A stretch of DNA of 33,104 bases, taken from positions 1-33,104 of the forward strand of contig JAIPET010000010.1 in the NCBI GenBank assembly GCA_021736975.1. Reading direction: 5' to 3'. A program made the position numbers and the translations under genes. This document shows positions 15,378-22,029 of this stretch, piece after piece (position 1 is the stretch's first letter; each line of letters opens with the position of its first letter). The notes below the pieces were generated by a model, which saw only the letters and a program-made list of their open reading frames with translations, was not told the origin of the DNA and searched no databases. Source of the DNA: Candidatus Woesearchaeota archaeon. GTDB taxonomy: Archaea; Nanobdellota; Nanobdellia; Woesearchaeales; 21-14-0-10-32-9.

Positions 15378-15791
15378 ATGGAGATAAGTCCAAAGAAATT
15401 AATCATCGCATTAGCACTCGTGTTTTTACTTGGAGTTGCATTTTCAATAGTTAACGGAATATACTATTCTGAAGAAAGCAACACATTGCCGCTAATTGTT
15501 TACGGAATAAGCTTTGTCTCAATACTTCTTGGCGGAGCATTAGTCGTATTATTTCAATGGAAATTAAATGATGTACAGCTAAGAAAAGTTCTAAAAGTTC
15601 TTCCAGGAGAAGAAAGAAGAGTAGTCAGAATCCTTTTAGACAACAAAGGCAGCATAGAACAAAACAAACTCGTAGCCTTAAGCGGATACAACAAAGTCAA
15701 AATAAGCAGAATTCTCAAAGTTCTAGAGCAAAGAGAAGTCGTAAAGAAAACAAACCTAGGAAACACTAATTTGATAGTTCTTACAATATGA
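15378..15791 (+). CDS. membrane-anchored winged-helix regulator
   Basis: A 137-residue protein. Two transmembrane helices (about 8-27 and 38-59) are followed by a MarR/DUF7343-like winged helix at about 75-137 (LPGEERRVVRILLDNKGSIEQNKLVALSGYNKVKISRILKVLEQREVV, ending LIVLTI). The DNA-binding domain would face the cytosol, so this looks like a one-component membrane sensor-regulator, a pattern seen in archaea. It is cotranscribed with the SHOCT protein (4-nt gap). It may sense the envelope or metal condition and act on the GTTTCA boxes upstream, which is speculation based on proximity. Confidence 0.75.
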   Translation: MEISPKKLIIALALVFLLGVAFSIVNGIYYSEESNTLPLIVYGISFVSILLGGALVVLFQWKLNDVQLRKVLKVLPGEERRVVRILLDNKGSIEQNKLVALSGYNKVKISRILKVLEQREVVKKTNLGNTNLIVLTI

Positions 15792-15827
15792 AGAAAAATA
15801 TATGAATATAATAAATTAAAAAAAATT

Positions 15828-16614
15828 ATGGAATATAAATCACCAAATAAAAGAACAATAAGTTCTGTGATGATACTAAGCTTTTTTGCAACAATAATTG
15901 CTTATATGTTTATACCAATAAGTAGGGTAATAAAATTTAAAGATTATATTATGTTCACATTATTAGCAACTGTATTTGTAACTAGTATTTTGTATTATAT
16001 AATAATAAAAATAAAAGAACTAATAACAAAAATAAAAAATCCTAATCCCTATAATAATTGTATCTGGATTGATTGCTTTAGGTTTATGGAGAATACCTGA
16101 AAAAATGATAAAAGCATTTCATTATTTTGGAAAAGGCGTAGTTATCCTAATAACAGCAGCAACAGCAGCAATTGTTTTTGAAACATTAACAGGCTTAGTA
16201 ATAATTCCTGGCATGACTCCTTTGTCAGAAGGATTGATGACCATAGGTTCAATAGCAATAATTTTGATGGGTGCATTTCCTTTAGTTTTTGTAATAACAA
16301 AATATCTAAATAAACCTCTTAAAAAAGTAGGAGAAAAAATAGGTATTGGCGCAACAGCAACTGCAGGAATAATTGCATCCCTTGCAAATAATATCCCTAT
16401 GTTTGCTATGTTTAAAGACATGGATGATAGAGGAAAAATAATAAACGTTGCTTTTGCAGTAAGCGCGGCATTTATTCTTGGAGATCATCTTGGTTTTACT
16501 GCAGGAGTAGCACCAAATATGATTTTCCCAGTTATTGTAGGCAAATTTACCGGTGGGGTTACAGCAGTTCTTTTAGCATTGTGGATAATAAAAGACAAGA
16601 AAAAATCAAATTAA
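15828..16614 (+). pseudogene. eutH: EutH-like ethanolamine permease, 5'-truncated and frameshifted
   Basis: From 16036 on, the frame to 16614 matches the C-terminal half of EutH closely: IALGLWRIPEKMIKAF, a LANNIPMFAMFKDMDDRGKI segment, AFAVSAAFILGDHLGF and MIFPVIVGKFTGGVTA. Upstream, a different frame from ATG 15828 encodes about 70 hydrophobic residues that could align weakly with the EutH region just before. Removing one A (or adding two) in the A6 run 16034-16039 fuses them into 261 residues (EutH is about 400). About the first 110-120 residues have no counterpart. No other eut gene is present. Either a decaying gene, or a reduced half-transporter with a frame error. Confidence 0.7.
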
Positions 16615-16633
16615 TACCATAAACTTCTTAAGA
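16608..16633. repeat. 26-bp direct repeat, copy 1
   Basis: A perfect 26-bp match to 17383-17408 (begins AAATTAATACC, ends CTTCTTAAGA). This copy contains the stop codon of the EutH-like frame and ends 5 bp from the 3' end of the minus-strand membrane ORF. Confidence 0.95.
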
Positions 16634-16638
16634 GAAAT

Positions 16639-16866
16639 CTATTCAGATAGTTTACTATTAATTATTGCTTGATTTACAATAACGTCAAATCCATTAAAAA
16701 AGAAAAATATCAAGAACCACACAATAAATTTAACATTAAATCTTTTTTCTAAAGCTTTTGAAAAGCTCACAATAACCAATATATATCCTACAACAGGAAG
16801 CAAAATCCACCAAAGACTTTTAGTTTCAATATTACTCTTAAGCAAACCTTTTTTAATAATCCACAA
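16639..16866 (-). pseudogene. membrane ORF continuing in frame after a TAG
   Basis: Seventy-five codons of hydrophobic protein (SLWWILLPVVGYILVIVSFSKALEKRF, then IVWFLIFFFF). The first codon is a TTG immediately after, and in the same frame as, the TAG (16867-16869) of the preceding ORF, with no Shine-Dalgarno site or TATA box of its own. It may therefore be the C-terminal part of one gene interrupted by an amber codon. TAG ends several intact genes in this window, so a reassigned codon is unlikely. Alternatives are a separate small gene or read-through. Confidence 0.45.
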
Positions 16867-17345
16867 CTAATATATCCCATATAATCCAAGAGTCAAAAAA
16901 ACATATATTATTATCACAAAAAGATTCCTATACATTCCCTCTTCATCAGGTTTTTGAAGTCCTTCTAAAAATGAAATCAATAAAGGAACTAAAATAAATA
17001 TCAGAGGAATAATAAAGCTAATCAGAAAATTTAAGGAATTATTTTCTCCAGGAAGTATTCTGAAAGAGTTAGAATAATCCGCATGTGTTTCATCAAATTT
17101 TTGAATTTCACCATTTATATAAACAAGGACAAATGAACACACTAAAAGAATTACAAACAGAATAATTCCGAATATCAAAATTTTTTTGTGGCTGATTTTC
17201 TTTCATCCCAATTTCTTCTAAAACACCAATAAGTGAACAACCCACCATACAAAGGTATAAAATATACAAACCAAGCATAACTACTAAAGAAAACAACAAT
17301 TAAAATCAAAGTTAAAATTGCAAATACCCAACCAAGCCATTTCAT
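16867..17345 (-). pseudogene. multi-helix membrane protein with a frameshift at a T7/A7 run
   Basis: ATG 17345 begins MKWLGWVFAILTLILIVVFF and continues through PLYGGLFTYWCFRRNWDERKSATKK, then hits a stop just after an A7 run (plus-strand T7 17181-17187). In the neighbouring frame the next codons continue ILIFGIILFVILLVCSFV, a full membrane helix, and run to TAG at 16867. One extra A gives an uninterrupted 159-residue protein with about four helices. A leaderless TATA box (rc of 17369-17381) lies 27 nt before ATG 17345, so the promoter is intact. No family is recognised. The locus is bracketed by a 26-bp direct repeat. Confidence 0.65.
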
Positions 17346-17368
17346 ATAAATACACTTAAAAATGACTT

Positions 17369-17381
17369 ATTTAAATATTTC
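17369..17381 (-). promoter_or_regulatory. TATA-like box of the 17345 gene
   Basis: On the minus strand ATATTTAAATAAG is centred about 27-30 nt before ATG 17345. Confidence 0.4.
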
Positions 17382-17382
17382 T

Positions 17383-17408
17383 AAATTAATACCATAAACT
17401 TCTTAAGA
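17383..17408. repeat. 26-bp direct repeat, copy 2
   Basis: Identical to 16608-16633, 775 bp downstream. This copy sits 21 bp before the U32 gene start, where its TTCTTAAGA part may serve as promoter, and 37 bp upstream of the start of the frameshifted membrane gene. Confidence 0.95.
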
Positions 17409-17429
17409 TAAAAGTCTTTCCAAAGCAAT

Positions 17430-18671
17430 ATGATTAGTAAAAATATTGAAATTATGGCTCCGGCAGGTTCTTATGAGAGTTTAACGGCTGCTATCAACGC
17501 AGGAGCAGATTCGATTTACTTTGGCGTAGAACAAATGAATATGAGAAGCAGAAGTGCTAATTTCATGCTTGATGATTTACCTAAAATTGTTAAAATTTGT
17601 AAGGAAAATAATGTTAAATCATATTTAACAGTTAACACTATTGTTTATGATCATGATATGAACATGGTTAAAAGAATATGTGATGCTGCAAAAAAAGCTG
17701 AACTAACTGCAGTTATCTGTATGGATATTGCAGCTATTCAATATGCAAGAAGCATCGGTTTAGAGGTTCATATTTCTACTCAAATTAATGTCTCAAATAT
17801 TGAAGCAGTAAAATTCTATTCTCAATTCGCAGACGTAGTTGTTTTAGCTAGAGAATTAACATTAAAACAAATAACAACAATTTGTGAAGAAATAAAAAAA
17901 CAAGATATAAGAGGACCTAAAGGAGAACTTATAAAAATAGAAATCTTTGTGCATGGCGCTTTATGTATTGCTGTTTCTGGCAAATGCAGTATGAGTCTTC
18001 ATACTTTTAATGCTTCTGCTAATAGAGGAGCTTGTCTTCAAAATTGTAGAAGATCATACAGAGTTATTGATGAAGAAACAGGAGACGAATTAAAAATAGA
18101 TAATAAATTTGTAATGAGCCCATCAGATTTATGCACATTACCTTTCTTGGACAAAATATTAGATTCAGGAGTATCTGTTTTAAAAATTGAAGGAAGAGGA
18201 AGAAGTCCTGATTATGCTGATGAAACCGTTAAGTGTTACAAAGAAGCAACAGAAGCTATAAAAAATAATGAATTCACAAAAGAAAAAGTAAAAGCTTGGA
18301 TGAAAAGACTCAAAAGTGTTTACAACAGAGGTTTTTGGGAAGGTGGTTATTATCTTGGTAAAAAGATTAATGAGTGGGCAAATACGAAAGGTTCTAAAAC
18401 GACTGTTGAAAAGCAATTAGTTGGTAAAGTAACTAATTATTATGATAAATTAAGTGTTGCTTCTGTTTTACTTGAAGCTAGAACTATTGAAACTGGAGAA
18501 AATTTTATGATTACAGGTCCAACTACTGGCGTAATTAAAGGTAAAATAGAAGAAATTCATACTGATAAAGGCATTATAAAAAAAGCTGAAAAGAAAACAG
18601 AAGTTTCTTTTAAAGTCCAAAGCAAGGTCAGAAAAGGAGATAAAGTTTTCATTGTAGTTGATAAAAAATGA
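17430..18671 (+). CDS. peptidase U32 family protein (TrhP/RlhA/UbiU-V-like)
   Basis: A 413-residue protein. It has a TIM-barrel-like start (IMAPAGSYESLTAAINAGADSIYFGVE), VHISTQINVSN, and the U32 signature EIFVHGALC179IAVSGKC186SMS followed by GAC202LQNC206RRSY. The four Cys are the expected 4Fe-4S ligands. Although named peptidases, characterised members are prephenate- or O2-independent hydroxylases of tRNA U34 (TrhP), 23S rRNA (RlhA) or ubiquinone precursors (UbiU/V), so RNA hydroxylation is the best guess. The C-terminal 90 residues form a small beta-barrel-like domain (KQLVGKVTNYYDKLSVASVLL). It overlaps the Nudix gene by ATGA, and the ferredoxin two genes downstream could reduce its cluster. 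Confidence 0.9.
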   Translation: MISKNIEIMAPAGSYESLTAAINAGADSIYFGVEQMNMRSRSANFMLDDLPKIVKICKENNVKSYLTVNTIVYDHDMNMVKRICDAAKKAELTAVICMDIAAIQYARSIGLEVHISTQINVSNIEAVKFYSQFADVVVLARELTLKQITTICEEIKKQDIRGPKGELIKIEIFVHGALCIAVSGKCSMSLHTFNASANRGACLQNCRRSYRVIDEETGDELKIDNKFVMSPSDLCTLPFLDKILDSGVSVLKIEGRGRSPDYADETVKCYKEATEAIKNNEFTKEKVKAWMKRLKSVYNRGFWEGGYYLGKKINEWANTKGSKTTVEKQLVGKVTNYYDKLSVASVLLEARTIETGENFMITGPTTGVIKGKIEEIHTDKGIIKKAEKKTEVSFKVQSKVRKGDKVFIVVDKK

Positions 18672-19147
18672 ATAGAGAATATTTTGATTATAATAAAAAA
18701 GGTCATTTACCAACAAAAGAAGATAAAGTTATTTTTAGACCTGGCGTTTATGTTCTTGTTAAGAATTCTGAGAATAAATATTTATTTATTATAGAAAAAA
18801 CAGTTGGAAAATGGGAAATTCCAGGAGGAGGAATAGAACCTGGCGAAACATTTCATGAAACAGGTATTAGAGAATTAAAAGAGGAAACTGGATTTGATAT
18901 TGAAATAATTGATAAAACTCCTGTTTATATAGAAAATGATCTGGCTTATTATCCTAAACTTAATTTATTTAGACATGAACATAAATTCTTTTTTAGAGGA
19001 ATTCTAAAATCAAATAAAAAAGATAATCAAAATTTTGCTAAAGATGAAGAAATAACTCAAATGGATTTCTTTTCTAGAGAAGAAATTAAGAATTTAGATA
19101 TTGCATTTTGGCATAAAAAAGCATTAGCAAAATTACTAGAAGAGTGA
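18668..19147 (+). CDS. Nudix hydrolase
   Basis: A 159-residue protein with a complete Nudix box at 54-76 (GGIEPGE, then REL-KEE-TGF), matching GX5EX7REUXEEXGU. The preceding WEIPGGG strand and the conserved core are present. It hydrolyses a nucleoside diphosphate linked to another moiety with Mg2+; the substrate is not predictable. It is translationally coupled to the U32 gene through an ATGA overlap and lies 7 nt before the ferredoxin gene, so the three form an operon. Confidence 0.9.
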   Translation: MNREYFDYNKKGHLPTKEDKVIFRPGVYVLVKNSENKYLFIIEKTVGKWEIPGGGIEPGETFHETGIRELKEETGFDIEIIDKTPVYIENDLAYYPKLNLFRHEHKFFFRGILKSNKKDNQNFAKDEEITQMDFFSREEIKNLDIAFWHKKALAKLLEE

Positions 19148-19154
19148 AACCTTA

Positions 19155-19379
19155 ATGGCGAAAATAATTCATTTAAGAAAAGATTGTATTGGTTGCAATA
19201 GTTGTGTAGAAAACTGCCCTAGCATGTGGAAGATTAATGAAAAAGATGGCAAAGCAGATCTTATAAATTCTGAGAAAAAAGGAGAAACATTCGTAAAAGA
19301 ACTACCTATAGAATTAACAGAAGAAAATGAAAAAGCAGTAAAGGATTGTCCTGTTAACATCATTAAAATATTCAAATGA
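19155..19379 (+). CDS. single-cluster 4Fe-4S ferredoxin
   Basis: A 74-residue protein with CIGCNSCVENCP near the N-terminus (C-x2-C-x2-C-x3-CP) and a remote KDCPVNII at the C-terminus. This is the ligand layout of small monocluster [4Fe-4S] ferredoxins (Fer4_13 type). It carries electrons at low potential in the cytosol. Its place behind the Fe-S U32 protein suggests it may serve that enzyme. The last codons are partly repeated downstream (19444-19460 and 19529-19558). Confidence 0.9.
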   Translation: MAKIIHLRKDCIGCNSCVENCPSMWKINEKDGKADLINSEKKGETFVKELPIELTEENEKAVKDCPVNIIKIFK

Positions 19380-19382
19380 ACT
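19366..19382. repeat. 17-bp direct repeat, copy 1 (ferredoxin 3' end)
   Basis: AAATATTCAAATGAACT, spanning the ferredoxin stop codon, is repeated exactly at 19444-19460, 78 bp downstream. Confidence 0.9.
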
Positions 19383-19443
19383 GTTACTCTCGCTTCAGAC
19401 GCAAACGCAAGTACGGCATAAAACTGTACGAAAGTAATAATCC

Positions 19444-19460
19444 AAATATTCAAATGAACT
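19444..19460. repeat. 17-bp direct repeat, copy 2
   Basis: An exact copy of 19366-19382. A third, shorter match (AAAATATTCAAA) is at about 19547-19558. Confidence 0.9.
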
Positions 19461-19465
19461 TTTAG

Positions 19466-19527
19466 CTAAGGAACCTCGCGTTCCTCCAACGCATAAATTG
19501 AGACTTAAGAGCGAAACCTTAGAAAAA
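19466..19527 (+). ncRNA. possible structured element after the ferredoxin gene
   Basis: This stretch is clearly richer in G+C than the surrounding DNA and holds no ORF I accept. CTAAGG (about 19466-19471) pairs with CCTTAG (about 19517-19522), enclosing a hairpin AGGAAC-CTCGC-GTTCCT. It could be a small structured RNA, a 3'-UTR element, or relic DNA between partial ferredoxin copies. The evidence is by-eye pairing only. Confidence 0.25.
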
Positions 19528-19560
19528 CTGCCCTGTTAACATTATAAAAATATTCAAAAA
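19524..19560 (+). pseudogene. ferredoxin fragment (internally deleted copy)
   Basis: GAAAAACTGCCCTGTTAAC resembles the first Cys motif (GAAAACTGCCCT, near 19210) joined to the terminal motif (CCTGTTAACAT). It then reads CPVNIIKIFK in frame, differing from the real gene only at third positions. An in-frame TAG lies just before it. It looks like the remnant of a tandem ferredoxin copy deleted between its two CP motifs. Confidence 0.5.
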
Positions 19561-19563
19561 ATT

Positions 19564-20082
19564 TCAGAAAAGTATATTCATTAAAATAAGCACATCATAA
19601 AATGTCATCATAAATATGCTCAGCACATATGATATTATAAACTTAGTTTCAACAGATAAAGCTATTTCATGAGCTCGTCTTTTATAACCAATATTTTTTT
19701 TATAATATATTCTTAATATATAAAAAAATAAAGATACTACGGCAAAAAATATTCCTGCATAAAGATAAATAGTTGCTTTTTGAGAATATTCTTTAAAACC
19801 AAAGAAAAGTCCTACAAGTATATTACTTCCAAGGAAGATCATTAAATTTTTGAAAATTATTTTTCTATTATTAGGATAAAATAAATAATATTTTATTTTT
19901 GAAGAAATCATAAAATAACCTAATCCTAAAATAATAAATGATATAATTGCTATAAGCCCTGCGCGAAATAATAAATCTAAAAATGATACTTCTAAAAAAA
20001 ATGATAATAGAGTAGATACAAAAAATATAATTAATAAAATGAGATTTGCTAAAAATAAGTTTTTTTTATTTTTTGAAGTCAC
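19564..20082 (-). CDS. hypothetical integral membrane protein
   Basis: A 172-residue protein with about five hydrophobic segments, a positively charged N-terminus (MTSKNKKN) and a charged loop (YYKKNIGYKRRAHE) before the last helix. No catalytic or transport motif was recognised. The start is GTG with a TATA-like TTATATATTG on the minus strand (rc of 20101-20110) 24 nt before it, supporting a leaderless gene. Confidence 0.65.
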   Translation of the reverse strand: MTSKNKKNLFLANLILLIIFFVSTLLSFFLEVSFLDLLFRAGLIAIISFIILGLGYFMISSKIKYYLFYPNNRKIIFKNLMIFLGSNILVGLFFGFKEYSQKATIYLYAGIFFAVVSLFFYILRIYYKKNIGYKRRAHEIALSVETKFIISYVLSIFMMTFYDVLILMNILF

Positions 20083-20100
20083 AATAAATTTAAGTTAAAA

Positions 20101-20110
20101 CAATATATAA
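20101..20110 (-). promoter_or_regulatory. TATA-like box of the 20082 gene
   Basis: TTATATATTG on the minus strand is centred 24 nt before GTG 20082. Confidence 0.45.
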
Positions 20111-20141
20111 AATTAACTAAAATATAATTAGAATTTTATGT

Positions 20142-21146
20142 TTAATCTAGTAAATAAGTAGTAAGTTCTTTTGAGTATATTTGTATTAAATTGTTTGTTT
20201 GTTCGTTTTTTTCTTTTAGAATTTGTTGTTGTGTTTTATTTTTTATTTCTTCATTTTGGTATTTGTTTATGTTTATTTCTATGACTTCTTCTTTTTTTCC
20301 AAATACTTTTTCTAATTTTTGTAAGATGTAAAATGGGTCTCTTGCTCTTGCATTTAATCTGTTCGAACTTAATGTTTCTTCTGAGTTCAAATAATTTTCT
20401 AAATCAAATTTTTTTCTTATTGCATTTACTAGTTCTAAATGCATTTTTATGTTATTTGGTATTTGATTAAACGTGTATCCTTTATTTATTACGTCTCCTT
20501 CTATAAAATGAGTGTTATTTTCTGCTGCTGCAAATGTTTTATAATGTTCTTCTGGGATCATCATAAAGGTTATTTTTGGTTTTTCTTTTCTTAGTTCAAA
20601 TGCATAGTTTAAATTTTCTAAGTATTTTTGTTGATTTAGATTTGGTACAATTACTTTAAAATCTACATCGTTTGCTCTTTGTCCTTTTTGTTTAAATGAT
20701 CCGTTTAATATTATTGAACTGTTTGGAAATTTATTTAATATTTTTTCAACTGAATATTTAAAATAATCATAATCTTTCATTTCTTCTTGAAATTCTTTAT
20801 CTGTTCCTGGATCTCTTGTTATAACTTTGTCTGAAATAAACGAAGATATATTATCGTCTAATGCTAAGTGGCCTAATCGTTTAAGAAAGTATATGCTTTT
20901 TGTATTGTTTTCAAGTGCTGGTATTAAATATTTTTTTTCTTTTAAGTGTTCTGTTAAATTTTTGACTGCTCTTGGAATAAAATTATTATCTATTGTTAAA
21001 GCTGAATAATCGCATTTAACTAAGAAATCAAATAATGTTTGTATTGAATCTAATGCAATATGTTGTTTATTATCACTAAGTTTATTTGCACTTTTTGGAA
21101 TGAATTTAGCATATAATTCATTATTTAATTCATCAATTTTCATCAT
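20142..21146 (-). CDS. nucleotidyltransferase-fold protein (Pol beta superfamily)
   Basis: A 334-residue protein. The central segment SSIILNGSFKQKGQRANDVDFKVIVPN carries the GS-x10-DxD pattern of Pol-beta-type nucleotidyltransferases, where the two Asp bind Mg2+. The N-terminal 120 residues are helical, and the C-terminal half contains a charged coiled region (EEVIEININKYQNEEIKNKTQQQILKE). It is longer than minimal MNT toxin/antitoxin proteins, and the substrate is unknown. Its TATA box overlaps the 3' end of the upstream alpha/beta-hydrolase gene. Confidence 0.6.
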   Translation of the reverse strand: MMKIDELNNELYAKFIPKSANKLSDNKQHIALDSIQTLFDFLVKCDYSALTIDNNFIPRAVKNLTEHLKEKKYLIPALENNTKSIYFLKRLGHLALDDNISSFISDKVITRDPGTDKEFQEEMKDYDYFKYSVEKILNKFPNSSIILNGSFKQKGQRANDVDFKVIVPNLNQQKYLENLNYAFELRKEKPKITFMMIPEEHYKTFAAAENNTHFIEGDVINKGYTFNQIPNNIKMHLELVNAIRKKFDLENYLNSEETLSSNRLNARARDPFYILQKLEKVFGKKEEVIEININKYQNEEIKNKTQQQILKEKNEQTNNLIQIYSKELTTYLLD

Positions 21147-21166
21147 AACTACTAGATAATGAATAT

Positions 21167-21178
21167 TATTTATAAATA
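21167..21178 (-). promoter_or_regulatory. TATA-like box of the nucleotidyltransferase gene
   Basis: TTTATAAATA on the minus strand is centred about 26 nt before ATG 21146. It overlaps the stop region of the gene upstream. Confidence 0.45.
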
Positions 21179-21931
21179 TTTCTTAAACCATTCAATTACG
21201 AGTTCATTTAATTTGTCTCTTTTTGGTTCCATTCCGTGTTCTGCACCTTGAATTATTATTTTTTCTTTGGGTTCATTTGCGTTTTCATAGAATTTTTCCA
21301 TACTTTCAATAGGAACGCTTTTATCTTCTGAACCATGTATAAATAATATTGGGAAATTAATTTTTTTTATATTTTTTAGTAAATCATGTTTTTCTAGATC
21401 AGTCCAAAATTGTGGTCCTATTTTTATTATTTCTCCACTTGTTTTTTTTGTTTTTATCGAAATTCCTTTTTTGTCAAGAACATCCCATTTTTTTATATTG
21501 TTAGTATGACTTATTGGGTCAAATATGCTTCCTGTAAATATTATTGTGTTTACTTCTGGAATTAAACTTGCTACTACGCTAGTTCCAAAGGATTGTGCCA
21601 ATATTCCTATTTTGTTTATGTTTACAAAATATTGACTTTTTATAAATTCAATTATTAATTCTAAATCTTCCATCATTTTTGTTATAGATGTTTTTGAATA
21701 GTCCCCTTCGCTTTCTCCTCTTCCAGCAAAATCAAATCTGTACACAATAAATCCTGAATCAGATAATGCGGTAGCTAAACCATCAAATAATCCGTATTCT
21801 TCTTTTGTAACTCCAAACCCATGTACTAAAATAATAGCAGAATATTTTTCTTTTTTCTCTTTAGGTATTGCTTCTAGACCTGCAAGTTTTTCATTGTGTT
21901 TGTTAAAAATAAATATTTTATTTTCTCTCAT
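21170..21931 (-). CDS. alpha/beta-hydrolase
   Basis: From ATG 21931 the protein has 253 residues. It has the oxyanion strand IILVHGFGVTKEEYG, the turn RFDFAGRGESEGD, the nucleophile elbow GILAQSFGTS (Ser in GxSxG-like AQSFG), the acid strand LFIHGSEDKSVP and the catalytic His in GAEHGM. This is a typical serine esterase or acyl-aminoacyl-peptidase-like layout; the substrate is unknown. A longer ORF begins with TTG at 21949, but the TATA box TTTATAATAT (rc of 21951-21960) is 25 nt before ATG 21931, which fixes the leaderless start there. Confidence 0.88.
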   Translation of the reverse strand: MRENKIFIFNKHNEKLAGLEAIPKEKKEKYSAIILVHGFGVTKEEYGLFDGLATALSDSGFIVYRFDFAGRGESEGDYSKTSITKMMEDLELIIEFIKSQYFVNINKIGILAQSFGTSVVASLIPEVNTIIFTGSIFDPISHTNNIKKWDVLDKKGISIKTKKTSGEIIKIGPQFWTDLEKHDLLKNIKKINFPILFIHGSEDKSVPIESMEKFYENANEPKEKIIIQGAEHGMEPKRDKLNELVIEWFKKYL

Positions 21932-21950
21932 AAAACTATTAAATATCAAA

Positions 21951-21960
21951 ATATTATAAA
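21951..21960 (-). promoter_or_regulatory. TATA-like box of the alpha/beta-hydrolase gene
   Basis: TTTATAATAT on the minus strand is centred 25 nt before ATG 21931 and decides between two candidate starts. Confidence 0.5.
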
Positions 21961-22029
21961 TTTTTTTAAAAATATAAGTAATATTAAATCAACATGTAAA
22001 ATATTAAAATAAAAAGGATTTGATATTTT

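Noticed and set aside
15828-16100. The 90-codon ORF as an independent small membrane protein
   Set aside because: Its last 20 codons are the wrong frame of the conserved EutH segment; the hydrophobic part fits better as the start of the EutH remnant, though a separate origin cannot be excluded.
16867-16869. TAG recoding (pyrrolysine or reassigned stop) in this genome
   Set aside because: TAG ends several well-defined genes here (11988, 28349, 32369), so a general reassignment is not supported; only the local oddity is reported.
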